A stretch of 64,000 nt of DNA, from NCBI RefSeq assembly GCF_030454045.1, contig NZ_JAKDJE010000002.1:1-64000 (forward strand), read 5' to 3'. A model generated the notes under the pieces. The model made no database searches and was not told the DNA's origin. It was given only the letters and a program-made list of their open reading frames with translations. Below are positions 54,902 to 64,000 of the stretch, in pieces (the first letter of the stretch is position 1; every line of letters begins with the position of its first letter). Made by a program: the position numbers and the translations under genes. This DNA is from Psychrobacter sp. (GTDB lineage: Bacteria > Pseudomonadota > Gammaproteobacteria > Pseudomonadales > Moraxellaceae).

Positions 54902-55882
54902 TTAGTAAGTAACGTCCACCTTGTCACTATAGCGATAGGTACGTATCAGTCGCAACTCGACAATATCGCTCATCTCTTTGGTAAATTGTCCAAAGGGGGC
55001 CGCTTGTCTTACCGATTGTTTGGCCGCCTCATCGAGTATCGTCGAGTTTGAGCTTTCTAGCAGACGAATGGCTTTGATATTGCCATTGTTACTAATGATG
55101 ACCATGAGCCGCACTTCACCAGTGATACCTTGCGCGCGGGCCTGTACGGGATAGTGCAGATTGCCGACACGCTCGACATGCTCACGAAAGGTATTGATAT
55201 AGTCGGCGGCGGCCCCGCGTGTGGTCGAGTTACTGTCCATGGTCACAACTTTGGACTTGGTGGCATAGACTTGTTGACGCTGAGAGAGCTGTGCTTCTAG
55301 AGTAGCGATTTGCTTACGCAAACGCGCTTCTTGTGCCATGATGTCATCTTGTGCTTGTTTGCTATCATTATCCGACTCTACGCTCGCCTGACGCCAGCTT
55401 AGCGTGGTGCGCAGATAGCTCTCTTGGTAGCGCTGCTGTCGCACTTGGCGCTGCAGATTGATGACGTCTTGTGTCTCACTCATTTGCTCAGCAGACAATG
55501 GACTCATTTGGTCACTCTCTTGTCTTAGTCGCTCCTCTATGGTACCGCCGCCTTCTTGTGAAGCGTTGGCAATAAAATGAGCGTCCTCATTTGGCTGCAT
55601 ATTGTCGGTGAGCGCCTTTGCCACATCTTGCATCATTGCCGCAGGATCCTTACCCATCGAAAAGCTGATACCAAAGATAATCAGCACGTGTATGGCAACT
55701 GCAATGACGACCGCAACAGCTAAGCTCACATCACGCTTAGGCGGCTGCGCTGAAAAATGGTAGCTTTGTGAGTCTTTGATATAGGCCACGATGGGTCTCA
55801 GATTATGGACAAAAAATATCATGGCAGTGTCGGTATAAATGAGCACTGTCATGATGTACACGATATATGTTGGCGCTATCAT
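54902..55882 (-). CDS. TonB family protein
   Basis: 326 residues (from 55882; ATGs at 55852 and 55822 are alternatives, and none has a clear ribosome binding site). One N-terminal TM anchor at ~52-75, then a long Gln/Glu-rich, helical linker (~130-215) rather than the proline-rich linker of classical TonB, and a C-terminal TonB domain (YPVQARAQGITGEVRLMVIISNNGNIKAIRLLESSNSTILDEAA). It probably couples inner-membrane energy to an outer-membrane partner or has another envelope role. No exbB/exbD or receptor genes are nearby. Confidence 0.8.
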   Translation of the reverse strand: MIAPTYIVYIMTVLIYTDTAMIFFVHNLRPIVAYIKDSQSYHFSAQPPKRDVSLAVAVVIAVAIHVLIIFGISFSMGKDPAAMMQDVAKALTDNMQPNEDAHFIANASQEGGGTIEERLRQESDQMSPLSAEQMSETQDVINLQRQVRQQRYQESYLRTTLSWRQASVESDNDSKQAQDDIMAQEARLRKQIATLEAQLSQRQQVYATKSKVVTMDSNSTTRGAAADYINTFREHVERVGNLHYPVQARAQGITGEVRLMVIISNNGNIKAIRLLESSNSTILDEAAKQSVRQAAPFGQFTKEMSDIVELRLIRTYRYSDKVDVTY

Positions 55883-56126
55883 AACATGACATAGAATTAA
55901 GTCGCTAGCCCAACCGATAGTGTCGAGAGATGGCGCTAACCAGTCAGTGTTTACAACCTTTCATCTACTTAAAACAAATCCCTATCACTAAAAATGTTAT
56001 AAAACAGGTATCGTCTTTATGATATCAAATGAATTGTCATAAAACGCATGTGTCCATTTTGAAGCCACGGTATTTGTTATATACTGTTTTAGAATGGTAG
56101 TGCTAAGCCCTATAATTATAAGGATA

Positions 56127-56912
56127 ATGAGTTTGAGCGACTTCGATCATGTGAATAATTCAGACAGTTTTGACGAGTTCTTTGAGAGTATTGGCTATCG
56201 TTTTGATGAGTCACTTGGCAGTGGTTGGGAGCGTATCGCCCAGTCAGTTAAAGACATTTATCATAAAACCACCGATAAACTCGAAGATGAGCTGTCACTA
56301 CCAGTCGCACAAAAATACGTGAATGAAGCGCTTCAAAGCTTTGTAACGGATAATGTAAAAGCCATACTAGAGCTACGTGTCGAGATGCATGATGACTGGT
56401 TTCGCTTGTACTGTACGGTCAATGTGGGTGGTATTTACGCCGAAGTGGCCAGTAACTTTAGTTTGATACATGTCCAGCTCGATCGTAATGTCCAACGCTT
56501 TGTATTTGGTCAGCAGACATATACTGATATTTTAAATTTACGCTGTGAGTCTTTTATCAAACGCCAAGGGATCAAGCTTGCTATTTGGTTTTATCATAGC
56601 ATCCTTAAAAAAGACCCATTGGGTTTCATTCTCTCTTACGTCAATATTGCCCGTCCGAAAGACGAAGTGATCTATCTCGATATTCATCGCTGGCTAAAAA
56701 ACAATAAAAAGATCATGGGCGCACTGTACAAGGTGCAGGTCAACTATGGAGAGCTTGAAGAAGAGCAGATGGTTTTAAAGGCTCAAATCAACTACCGTGA
56801 TTTATTGGCTTCCAGCAATAACGAGGATATCATTAGCGATGCAGATGAGCCGCAATTGATGCAAGGCCCTATCAGCCCTGTAGATGATGCCACCGAACCC
56901 AGCCAAGAATAA
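56127..56912 (+). CDS. Conserved-looking protein of unknown function
   Basis: 261 residues starting at the ATG at 56127, which has AAGGA about 5 nt upstream; an in-frame ATG at 56094 precedes it. No signal, no TM and no family that I recognise. The first ~75 residues are acidic and helical (DSFDEFFESIGYRFDESLGSGWERIAQ). A central part (~85-190) has a beta-like pattern with many aromatic residues (DDWFRLYCTVNVGGIYAEV, IWFYHSIL), and the C-terminal ~35 residues are acidic and low-complexity. It is a single-gene unit ending in a strong terminator. Confidence 0.75.
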   Translation: MSLSDFDHVNNSDSFDEFFESIGYRFDESLGSGWERIAQSVKDIYHKTTDKLEDELSLPVAQKYVNEALQSFVTDNVKAILELRVEMHDDWFRLYCTVNVGGIYAEVASNFSLIHVQLDRNVQRFVFGQQTYTDILNLRCESFIKRQGIKLAIWFYHSILKKDPLGFILSYVNIARPKDEVIYLDIHRWLKNNKKIMGALYKVQVNYGELEEEQMVLKAQINYRDLLASSNNEDIISDADEPQLMQGPISPVDDATEPSQE

Positions 56913-56932
56913 CGATCCATAAATGATGTCTC

Positions 56933-56987
56933 CAAAAAAAACACTACATCTCACAGGTTATTAGCCTGATAGATGTAGCGTTTTTTA
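56933..56987. terminator. Bidirectional terminator between the 56127 gene and fpr
   Basis: Stem CTACATCT (56944-56951)/AGATGTAG (56971-56978) with an inner AGG/CCT pair, flanked by A-rich and T-rich tracts; it sits between convergent genes. Confidence 0.85.
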
Positions 56988-57013
56988 TTAAATGAGACAA
57001 TCGTCAGTGGGTA

Positions 57014-57829
57014 CTACCAATAGTTCTCAACAGCAATATTACCCTCACCTCGGCGATTCATGACCAATCCTAGTTTTTTTAACGCTTCTTTAGTGTCTTC
57101 TACCATATCTGGATTGCCGCACAGCATGACATGGGTGGTATCAACATCTAATGCGATACCCGCGCGCGCTTGCAACGTGCCTTCTAATAACAGTTTTGGT
57201 AGTCGCTCTGATAATGCGCCGTCAACAGTCTCTCGGGTGACGATAGGAATGAAAATCAGCTTTGCAGGATTATCAACCAGCGAGCCAAAATCGTCTTGCA
57301 AGCGCTCGATTTGCTTAACGTAAGCAAGCTCATCCGTCGAACGAGCGCTATAGGCCAGTACAATATGCTCATAATCCTCCCATGTCTTTAGGTCTTGGAG
57401 CATCGACAAAAACGGTGCAAGGCCAGTGCCTGTGGCAAGCAGCCACAAGTCCTTAGGTAGGGGTTTTTGGTAACGCGCCAAAGTCAAAAACCCAAATGGC
57501 ATGGTGTTAAGGAGTAGCTCATCGCCCACTTGTAGATGCTGCAACTGTGAGGTAAAAGCACCATCAGGAATCACAATAGAAAAAAACTCTAGCACCTCAT
57601 CAAAGGGCGAAGACACAATTGAATACGCTCGAAAGATATCTTCATTCAATGCTTCATCACTTGCCTCAACCTGCTGATAATACTTCAGCCGACTGGGGTT
57701 GACCCCCAAACGCACAAACTGTCCGGCAGTAAACTTAAAACTATCAGGACGGCTGACGGTAAAGCTAAATAAATTTGGCGTCCATGTGGTTTTGCTAAGC
57801 ACCGTTACCGTTTGAATATTATCACTCAT
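57014..57829 (-). CDS. fpr: Ferredoxin/flavodoxin--NADP+ reductase
   Basis: FAD enzyme exchanging electrons between NADPH and ferredoxin or flavodoxin. The FAD-binding RAYSIVSSP is at ~70, the NADP-binding LLATGTGLAPFLSML at ~130, and the C-terminus GEGNIAVENYW ends in the aromatic residue typical of bacterial Fpr. 271 residues is normal. It is separated from nuoN by a strong terminator. Confidence 0.94.
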   Translation of the reverse strand: MSDNIQTVTVLSKTTWTPNLFSFTVSRPDSFKFTAGQFVRLGVNPSRLKYYQQVEASDEALNEDIFRAYSIVSSPFDEVLEFFSIVIPDGAFTSQLQHLQVGDELLLNTMPFGFLTLARYQKPLPKDLWLLATGTGLAPFLSMLQDLKTWEDYEHIVLAYSARSTDELAYVKQIERLQDDFGSLVDNPAKLIFIPIVTRETVDGALSERLPKLLLEGTLQARAGIALDVDTTHVMLCGNPDMVEDTKEALKKLGLVMNRRGEGNIAVENYW

Positions 57830-57900
57830 AACTGTTCATCACTCATATTTTATTAAATGGTATTTTTATAAGATAGTTTTGCCAAAGACAAAAATTAAGC

Positions 57901-57950
57901 AAAAAAAGATGCGCCAAGCTTATCATAAAGCGGGCGCATCTTGGTTTTTT
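57901..57950. terminator. Terminator after the nuo operon
   Basis: Stem AAGATGCGCC/GGCGCATCTT (57906-57915 and 57933-57942) with a 17-nt loop, flanked by A7 and T6; downstream of nuoN. Confidence 0.88.
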
Positions 57951-57994
57951 AACCGTAACCGTAGATAAAACGTATTTACTGCTGATTCTTGATA

Positions 57995-59473
57995 CTACCA
58001 AATACGAGCCAAACTTGCCCATTCAATCATGCTATTTGGCAAGATACCAAAGAACAGGATAATCGCAGTCACAGCAATTACCATAATACCGCCGGTACGA
58101 ATACCCCATTGTCCAGACACGTCAAACTCGATGAACTGCTTAGGACGTTTGAATAGTGTGAGTAACACGCGCAAGTAGTAGAATAGACCAATCGCACTAC
58201 CTAGGATAATCATCGCAGCCAAGAACCAGTTGGTGCCCTGTACCGCCGCCAAGATCGCAAATAGCTTGGTGATAAAGCCGGCGGTCAATGGAATACCAGC
58301 CAGTGACAACATCATGATAGTCATCACAGCGGTCAATACTGGACGACGCCAGAATAGTCCTTGATAATGAGTCAACTCATCGGCTTCACCAGATAGGCGA
58401 TATGGACTCGACATTAATGTCACCACACCAAAAGCACCGATAGACGTAAAGGCATACACCGCCATATACATACTAGAGATGCTATCAGCGGCAGCACCAA
58501 TACTGACGATAACGATCATCACATAACCCATATGGGCAATAGACGAATAGCCCAATAGACGTTTGAGGCTGGTCTGACGCACAGCCAACAAGTTACCTAC
58601 CAAGATAGACAAGGTTGCCATCACCATCAATAACATCTGCACCGATGGCAATGCCAATAAAGAGGTATCGATTAAGAATCGAACCGCCAGCGCCATCATG
58701 GCAACTTTTGAGACAGACGCCAAAAAGGTCGCAATAGGTACAGGCGCGCCTTCATAAACATCTGGCGTCCACATATGAAAGGGGGCCGCAGAGAGCTTAA
58801 AGGCAATCCCAAACATCATCATCGCCGCACCCAATATCAGTAGTGGCGATTCAAACAAATTGCCTAGCACCATACTGATTGGCTTAAATGCTAGTGAGCC
58901 TACTTCTGCATAGATAAAGGCCATACCCATGAGTAAAGTCGCTGACGCGGTCGCCGACAACACTAGATACTTCAGCCCCGACTCAAGCGAGCGGTTACGC
59001 ATATAAGTGTAAGCGAGTAAGCCATATAAAGGCACTGACAACATCTCTAGACTCATAAAGAATGACGCCATATGCTGAGCACTGACCATGAGTAACGCGC
59101 CAACAGTCGACAGCAGCATGAGCAAGTACAGCTCTTCTTTATTGTCTTTGAGGTTGGCCAGATACGCATACGATAGCGTACAACAAGCCAATGCGCAGAT
59201 CAGGATCACCACCATATTGAACTGAGCAAAGTTATCAATCACAAATAACTGCTCAGCATTTGGCGCGATAGCACCGCTTTCGATAAAGCCTGTCATTTGC
59301 CCAAGTAACGTAACCAGAGCAATATTCAAACCGACCACGGTAATTGTACCAGTGACCATATGCGAGCGCTTGATAGTGATGGCAATCATCACCACGAGTA
59401 CCGTAATCACTACGGCGATAATCGGCGCGTAAGGCACAAGCCCTATCAAATCATTCATTGTAATCTCATTCAT
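57995..59473 (-). CDS. nuoN: NADH-quinone oxidoreductase subunit N
   Basis: Antiporter-like membrane subunit of complex I. 492 residues with about 14 TM segments. Conserved features include FKLSAAPFHMWTPDVYEGAPVP with the key lysine, the GYSSIAHMGYVMI segment and the late LAGIPLTAGFITKLF. It is last in the nuo operon, 3 bp after nuoM. Confidence 0.96.
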   Translation of the reverse strand: MNEITMNDLIGLVPYAPIIAVVITVLVVMIAITIKRSHMVTGTITVVGLNIALVTLLGQMTGFIESGAIAPNAEQLFVIDNFAQFNMVVILICALACCTLSYAYLANLKDNKEELYLLMLLSTVGALLMVSAQHMASFFMSLEMLSVPLYGLLAYTYMRNRSLESGLKYLVLSATASATLLMGMAFIYAEVGSLAFKPISMVLGNLFESPLLILGAAMMMFGIAFKLSAAPFHMWTPDVYEGAPVPIATFLASVSKVAMMALAVRFLIDTSLLALPSVQMLLMVMATLSILVGNLLAVRQTSLKRLLGYSSIAHMGYVMIVIVSIGAAADSISSMYMAVYAFTSIGAFGVVTLMSSPYRLSGEADELTHYQGLFWRRPVLTAVMTIMMLSLAGIPLTAGFITKLFAILAAVQGTNWFLAAMIILGSAIGLFYYLRVLLTLFKRPKQFIEFDVSGQWGIRTGGIMVIAVTAIILFFGILPNSMIEWASLARIW

Positions 59474-59476
59474 GAC

Positions 59477-61102
59477 TTAACGTGCCTCCATTACATCAAG
59501 CAGTTGCGACGCATCTACCTGTGTCACTTGACTGTATATATATGCGTTGTTGATCCACTGCATTGCGTGACTTGAGGTATCAAGGAACGGCTGTGGATAT
59601 AATCCGAGCCATACCAAACCAGCCGCTAACATCAATAGTAATGACAGCTCGCGCTTGCCCAAATCTTTTAATCTACGTGCAGGCAACCCATGTGACTTAG
59701 TCTCTCGCTCTGCCAATGCAGCGATGTTGTTTTCACCAAATAACGCGCGATGAATCAAAATAAGTGAGTATAGACCTGCAAGCACCAAGCTGAATGTCGC
59801 AAACACTACAAACACAGGATACTGAGCAAATGAGCCAAATAAAATCATGAACTCGCCAATGAAGTTACCTGTACCTGGGATACCCAGCAACGCTGCACAG
59901 AAGAACATCAAGATCGGTGCGTAGTAACGGAACTGTCCCCACATACCGCCCATCAAGGTCAAATCGCGTGTATGCAGGCGCTCATATAGCTGCCCTGCCA
60001 TGATAAATAGTGCGGCTGAGCTAAGCCCGTGCGCAAGCATCTGAATCATCAGACCTTGTAAGCTGAGTAATGTTCCAGCATAGATTGCTAGTACCACAAA
60101 GCCCATGTGCGAGATACTGGTATACGCTAGCAAACGCTTCATGTCGGTCTGCATAAAGGCGAGCCACGCCCCATAAAAGATACCAATCGTCCCCAAGGTA
60201 ATGGCAATCGGTGCAAACTCTTGTGACGCTACTGGGAATAGCGGCAACACAAAACGAATCAAACCATAGGCAGCAGTCTTAATTAGAACCCCAGCCAAAT
60301 CCACCGAACCTGCCGTTGGTGCCTGCGCATGCGCATCTGGCAACCAGCCATGAAAAGGTACAATCGGCAACTTCACCGCAAAACCGATAAAGAAGCACAG
60401 CATAATCGGATATTCCCAACCGCCAAGTGACGTACCGAGCAAGTCATTATAGTTAAAGCTGACCACCCCTGTTTGGGCGTAGCTGATAATGACCAACACC
60501 AAGATACCGATGAGCATGATTAGCCCAGACGCTTGGGTATAAATAAAGAACTTGGTCGCTGCGTACTCTTTGGTTTTGCCCACCACATCATGACCCCATA
60601 GCGCGATCAAGAAATAGATAGGAACCAGCATCATCTCCCAAAAGAAGAAGAACAAAAACAGATCAATGGCTAAGAACACACCGATGACACCGCCCAAGCT
60701 CCATAGTAAGTTGAGATGGAAAAAACCCACACGGCGCTGAATCTCGTTCCACGAACAAGCGACAGCGGCAATACCGAGCAGCCCTGTTAGACCCACCATC
60801 AGCAGCGACAAACCATCTAGCGCCAAATGAAAGCTGATACCAAAGCTTGGTATCCACGGCACACTAAACTCAGCGACCCATGGCACGTTTGCATCCGGCG
60901 CGATCACCTGCTTACTCATTCCACTAAAATCGCCCTGCTGCCAAAGCACCAATGACAAGGCAAAGGTCAACATCATACCGATCAAGGCAATCCAGCGCGG
61001 CAGACGTTTATTAAATCGCTCTACCACCCAGCATAGCAATCCTGCAATAAAAGGAATTGCGATTAATGCTGGTAGCATCCACGTTTGTTGTAACTCAATC
61101 AT
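59477..61102 (-). CDS. nuoM: NADH-quinone oxidoreductase subunit M
   Basis: Antiporter-like membrane subunit of complex I. 541 residues with about 14 TM segments. Segments seen include VKLPIVPFHGWLPDAHAQAPTAGS with the conserved lysine, AYTSISHMGFVVL, and an earlier FFFWEMMLVPIYFLI with the conserved Glu. It lies 2 bp after nuoL and 3 bp before nuoN. Confidence 0.96.
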   Translation of the reverse strand: MIELQQTWMLPALIAIPFIAGLLCWVVERFNKRLPRWIALIGMMLTFALSLVLWQQGDFSGMSKQVIAPDANVPWVAEFSVPWIPSFGISFHLALDGLSLLMVGLTGLLGIAAVACSWNEIQRRVGFFHLNLLWSLGGVIGVFLAIDLFLFFFFWEMMLVPIYFLIALWGHDVVGKTKEYAATKFFIYTQASGLIMLIGILVLVIISYAQTGVVSFNYNDLLGTSLGGWEYPIMLCFFIGFAVKLPIVPFHGWLPDAHAQAPTAGSVDLAGVLIKTAAYGLIRFVLPLFPVASQEFAPIAITLGTIGIFYGAWLAFMQTDMKRLLAYTSISHMGFVVLAIYAGTLLSLQGLMIQMLAHGLSSAALFIMAGQLYERLHTRDLTLMGGMWGQFRYYAPILMFFCAALLGIPGTGNFIGEFMILFGSFAQYPVFVVFATFSLVLAGLYSLILIHRALFGENNIAALAERETKSHGLPARRLKDLGKRELSLLLMLAAGLVWLGLYPQPFLDTSSHAMQWINNAYIYSQVTQVDASQLLDVMEAR

Positions 61103-61104
61103 CT

Positions 61105-62979
61105 TTACACCACCGTCATCATTACCAGCACCAGCAATACAGCCATACCCAAGCCAAAGCTTGTAGCATAACCTCGAAGTGACCCTGTTTGTGTGGCAGA
61201 CAATACTTTATTACCTGCCGAAGCCAGCTTAGGCAAGAATAGCCACGTTTTATCGATAGGGTCAGCTTTTAATAAGCGGCCGATGAACAAAAAGGATTTG
61301 ACAAAAATTAAATCATACAGCGCATCGAAACCTAGGCCATGATAGCACCAATGATATAGCGCCCCGCCGATACGTGAGCGCTTAAAGCTCGTGAGCAAGC
61401 GTCCTTTATTGACCACATATAATAGTGCTGCCAATATCAAGCCGGCCACCATCGCACCCATCGCGATATACTCTGCGGTGTGCTTAGCATGGTCTTGACC
61501 CGCGACTTCTAATAAGTGACCCACGCTCTCTGGCAATACACCTTGTAGTGGCGGTGTAATCCATGCACCAACAGCGGTAGACAATACAAGTAATACCGTC
61601 AAAGGTAACCAGTAAGACAGCCCTGATAGCTTGTGCGCATGGGTTTTTTCTTCACCAAAAAAGACAATCCAGATCATACGGAAGGTATAAATTGCCGTTA
61701 AGAATGCACCAAAAACACCCATGTAAAATAGTACTAAGTGACCAGTGGCATAAGTTTCCCAAAGAATCGCTTCTTTAGAATAAAAACCAACGGTGACCCA
61801 AGGTATCGCAGCGAGTGCTCCGCCACCAACGATATAACACCAAAATACCAATGGTATCTTTTTGCGTAGACCGCCCATCTTAAAGATGTCTTGCTCGTGA
61901 TGTACCGCAAGGATGACCGCACCTGATGATAAGAATAGTAATGCTTTAAAGAAAGCATGGGTCATCAAATGGAAGATAGCCCCTTGCCACGCGCCCACGC
62001 CTAAGGCCAAAAACATATAGCCAATCTGACTCATGGTCGAGTAAGCAAGGATACGTTTGATATCAGTTTGAGCAAGCGCACAAAATCCAGCGACCACGAG
62101 CGTTAACGCCCCGACACCGCCGACCCAGTACAATAAAATACCTGGCGTTAGCTCAAACAATGGATGCAGGCGGGCGATCAGGTAAACGCCTGCCGTTACC
62201 ATCGTCGCGGCGTGAATCAATGCCGATACGGGCGTTGGGCCTGCCATCGCATCAGCAAGCCATGTGTGTAGTGGCAACTGCGCTGATTTACCCATCGCGC
62301 CGCCAACCAACATCATCGTAGTCAGTATCATCGTTGGATTATTGATATCGAATACGTCTGGGGCGCGCGTAATAATTTCTTGAATATTAAGCGTACCGAA
62401 TTCGCGGAATAATAAAAACAAACCGAAGGCTAAGAACACATCACCGACACGCGTGACGGTAAACGCTTTCATCGCCGCGCGGCCATTGGCTCTATCGCGG
62501 TAATAATAACCAATGAGTAAGTACGAACAGATGCCAACGCCTTCCCAACCAAGGTATAGCAAGAACAAATCATCTGCGAGTACCAGTAATAACATACTGG
62601 CCACGAACAAGTTCATATAGCTAAAGAAACGGGCAAAACCTGTATCGCCTTTCATGTACCAAGAAGCAAATAGATGAATCAAAAAGCCAATGCCAGTGAT
62701 GACACCCGTCATGGTCAGTGCAAGACCGTCAAAGCTCAAACCGAAATGCGGCGCAAAGTCGCCAACTTGGAACCATGTCCATAGCGGAACTTCAATTACC
62801 GTTCCAGCTGGATTGGTGGTCAAAAAGGTATAGCTAACGACTAGCGTACATAATGCTGATAACAGCATGCTACCCACGCCAACAATCGCTGCAACCGTCT
62901 CTGATAATTTGTCGCGCATAAAGGCTAAAATCAAAAAGCCAATGAGCGGGAATATAAAGGTTAATGGTAATAAACTCAT
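61105..62979 (-). CDS. nuoL: NADH-quinone oxidoreductase subunit L
   Basis: Largest antiporter-like subunit of complex I. 624 residues, with about 16 TM segments and the long lateral helix at the C-terminus (FDALYDLIFVKSFLFIGRLLKADPIDKTW). Segments seen are LGWEGVGICSYLLIGYYY, KSAQLPLHTWLADAMAGPTPVSALIHAATMV and AYSTMSQIGYMFLALG. nuoK ends 4 bp before its start. Confidence 0.96.
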   Translation of the reverse strand: MSLLPLTFIFPLIGFLILAFMRDKLSETVAAIVGVGSMLLSALCTLVVSYTFLTTNPAGTVIEVPLWTWFQVGDFAPHFGLSFDGLALTMTGVITGIGFLIHLFASWYMKGDTGFARFFSYMNLFVASMLLLVLADDLFLLYLGWEGVGICSYLLIGYYYRDRANGRAAMKAFTVTRVGDVFLAFGLFLLFREFGTLNIQEIITRAPDVFDINNPTMILTTMMLVGGAMGKSAQLPLHTWLADAMAGPTPVSALIHAATMVTAGVYLIARLHPLFELTPGILLYWVGGVGALTLVVAGFCALAQTDIKRILAYSTMSQIGYMFLALGVGAWQGAIFHLMTHAFFKALLFLSSGAVILAVHHEQDIFKMGGLRKKIPLVFWCYIVGGGALAAIPWVTVGFYSKEAILWETYATGHLVLFYMGVFGAFLTAIYTFRMIWIVFFGEEKTHAHKLSGLSYWLPLTVLLVLSTAVGAWITPPLQGVLPESVGHLLEVAGQDHAKHTAEYIAMGAMVAGLILAALLYVVNKGRLLTSFKRSRIGGALYHWCYHGLGFDALYDLIFVKSFLFIGRLLKADPIDKTWLFLPKLASAGNKVLSATQTGSLRGYATSFGLGMAVLLVLVMMTVV

Positions 62980-62983
62980 GACA

Positions 62984-63391
62984 TCATCCTTTCATCTCAT
63001 TGGCGCTATCGACATCGAGATGCCCACGCTGATGGTAAAAACGCAATAATATTGCCAGACCGATTGATGCTTCAGCCGCGGCCAACGTCAAAATAAAGAT
63101 AAACATAATCTGTCCGTCTGGATCGACCCAGCGACTCCCCGCCACCACAAATGCCAATGCCGCCGCATTCATCATAATCTCAAGGCTCATGAGCATGAAC
63201 AGAAAGTTACGTCTTACCATGACGCCGCACAGACCGATGGCAAATAAAATACCTGCCAAAATCAGTCCATGACTCATGGGTATCATACCCAGTACATTTT
63301 GCGCCTCAGCAGCTGGCTGTACTAAGCCTGCCACCTCGTGGGCAAACGGCACGTTTGACACATCTTGTGCCACGCTCGCTGCTAGTACCAT
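62984..63391 (-). CDS. nuoK: NADH-quinone oxidoreductase subunit K
   Basis: Small three-TM subunit of complex I. The core from IPMSHGLILAGILFAIGLCGVMVRRN onward is standard, including the conserved Glu in MLMSLEIMMNAA. At 135 residues it is ~35 longer than usual at the N-terminus. The long start (ATG at 63391) is supported by AGGAG about 8 nt upstream and by overlap with the nuoJ stop as TAATG; a shorter start at Met36 (63286) has no good site. The extension is polar and alanine-rich. Confidence 0.93.
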   Translation of the reverse strand: MVLAASVAQDVSNVPFAHEVAGLVQPAAEAQNVLGMIPMSHGLILAGILFAIGLCGVMVRRNFLFMLMSLEIMMNAAALAFVVAGSRWVDPDGQIMFIFILTLAAAEASIGLAILLRFYHQRGHLDVDSANEMKG

Positions 63392-64000
63392 TAGTCTGAC
63401 TCCTTGCGCGTGACTCGTTGTACACCTACTTGCTTACCTACATAGTCATGCGGGTCAACATCTTTATATTCATAAGGCTTAGCCATTTTTACGGCGTCAC
63501 TATCTGTATAGTCATTGTTGTTATAAATACTGTCATTTTCATATTGCTCAATACTACCAACGCTTGGCTGAAAATCTTGGCTTGCATGACCGACTATCTC
63601 TTCATCAATCGACTCTTTACCCAAGTGATAGGCGGCAACCAAAGCCGCCAATAGTAGTAAGGCTGCTACTTCAACGAGCATAATATACTTGGTAAACAGT
63701 ACCGTGCCCACTGCTTTGGCAGAGATTGTGGTACCTCCCATCATCACGGTATCATCATGACCCATACCAATCATCGCATATAGCACAACGGCAATGATTA
63801 TCGTCAATCCTGTCGGTATCGCCCATGTGCCAGCATCGAGCCAACGCTCTTCGCGCTCCTCATTACTCATGCCCAGATTGAGCATCATAATGACAAAGAC
63901 AAATAGCACCATGATAGCGCCGGCATAGACCACAATCTCAAGTGCACCAGCAAATGGCGCACCTAGTACAAAAAATATCCCTGCGATTGCCAGTAATGAC
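63391..64000 (-). CDS. nuoJ: NADH-quinone oxidoreductase subunit J (partial)
   Basis: Membrane subunit of complex I, cut by the window end, so the N-terminal part is missing. The frame stays open to base 64000, ending in GAPFAGALEIVVYAGAIMVLFVFVIMMLNLG in NuoJ fashion. The C-terminal ~70 residues form a polar tail (GHASQDFQPSVGSIEQYEN and onward) that is longer than in E. coli NuoJ. It overlaps nuoK by one base. Confidence 0.9.
   Translation of the reverse strand, partial: SLLAIAGIFFVLGAPFAGALEIVVYAGAIMVLFVFVIMMLNLGMSNEEREERWLDAGTWAIPTGLTIIIAVVLYAMIGMGHDDTVMMGGTTISAKAVGTVLFTKYIMLVEVAALLLLAALVAAYHLGKESIDEEIVGHASQDFQPSVGSIEQYENDSIYNNNDYTDSDAVKMAKPYEYKDVDPHDYVGKQVGVQRVTRKESD

Noticed and set aside
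1..64000. tRNA, rRNA, CRISPR, insertion sequence or prophage
   Set aside because: Nothing resembling these was recognised by reading; a dedicated scan could still find a small RNA.

Overview
The window looks like a chromosomal core segment of a gammaproteobacterium of the Moraxellaceae, most likely Psychrobacter. The reasons are moderate GC content, protein sequences close to Acinetobacter/Moraxella types, the gammaproteobacterial order ndk-rlmN-pilW-rodZ-ispG-hisS-yfgM-bamB-der, and a regulator of the NrtR class between nadC and nadA. I see no rRNA, tRNA, CRISPR array, insertion sequence or prophage. Assignments rest on motifs and remembered family features, not on database searches.

Layout. 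0.1-2.7 kb: molybdenum cofactor genes moaA and moeA. 3.1-6.3 kb: surE, an NlpD-like LysM/LytM lipoprotein and an MltB-type transglycosylase. 6.8-8.9 kb: a small exported protein of unknown role and a PBP5/6-type carboxypeptidase. 9.1-11.1 kb: a membrane histidine kinase whose C-terminal receiver has lost its phosphorylation residues. 11.3-21.8 kb: the der...ndk block, covering ribosome assembly, outer-membrane assembly, histidyl-tRNA and isoprenoid synthesis, cell shape, type IV pili and rRNA/tRNA methylation. 22.1-24.8 kb: purA and hisZ. 25.3-29.9 kb: DUF2237, corA, psiE-like, folD and rluB. 30.0-32.3 kb: three diverged paralogues of unknown function. 32.4-33.8 kb: LysE/ArgO and MarC membrane proteins. 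34.0-39.6 kb: de novo NAD synthesis (nadC, nadA, nadB) around an nrtR-like regulator.

39.7-45.5 kb is the most unusual part, a lipid-type locus resembling the E. coli ynb genes. It holds a CdsA-like enzyme (YnbB-like), a short-chain dehydrogenase, a patatin-fold protein lacking both usual catalytic residues, and an 883-887-residue protein joining a CDP-alcohol phosphatidyltransferase (YnbA-like) to an alpha/beta hydrolase plus methyltransferase (YnbC-like). Then come lysO (45.7 kb), a tandem cluster of three OmpA-like lipoproteins with the middle one frameshifted (46.7-48.7 kb), two ubiquinone hydroxylases (48.7-51.4 kb), phoH-ybeY (52-53.9 kb), an MscS channel, a TonB-like protein, an unrecognised 261-residue protein, fpr, and the distal end of the complex I operon (nuoJ cut by the window end, nuoK, L, M, N).

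The strongest leads are the ynb-like locus with its three-domain fusion, a matching palindrome at nadC and nadA that is a good candidate operator for the neighbouring NrtR-type protein, the three-gene paralogue family (one member with an EF-hand/dockerin-like loop), the pseudo-receiver kinase and the broken OmpA-like gene.
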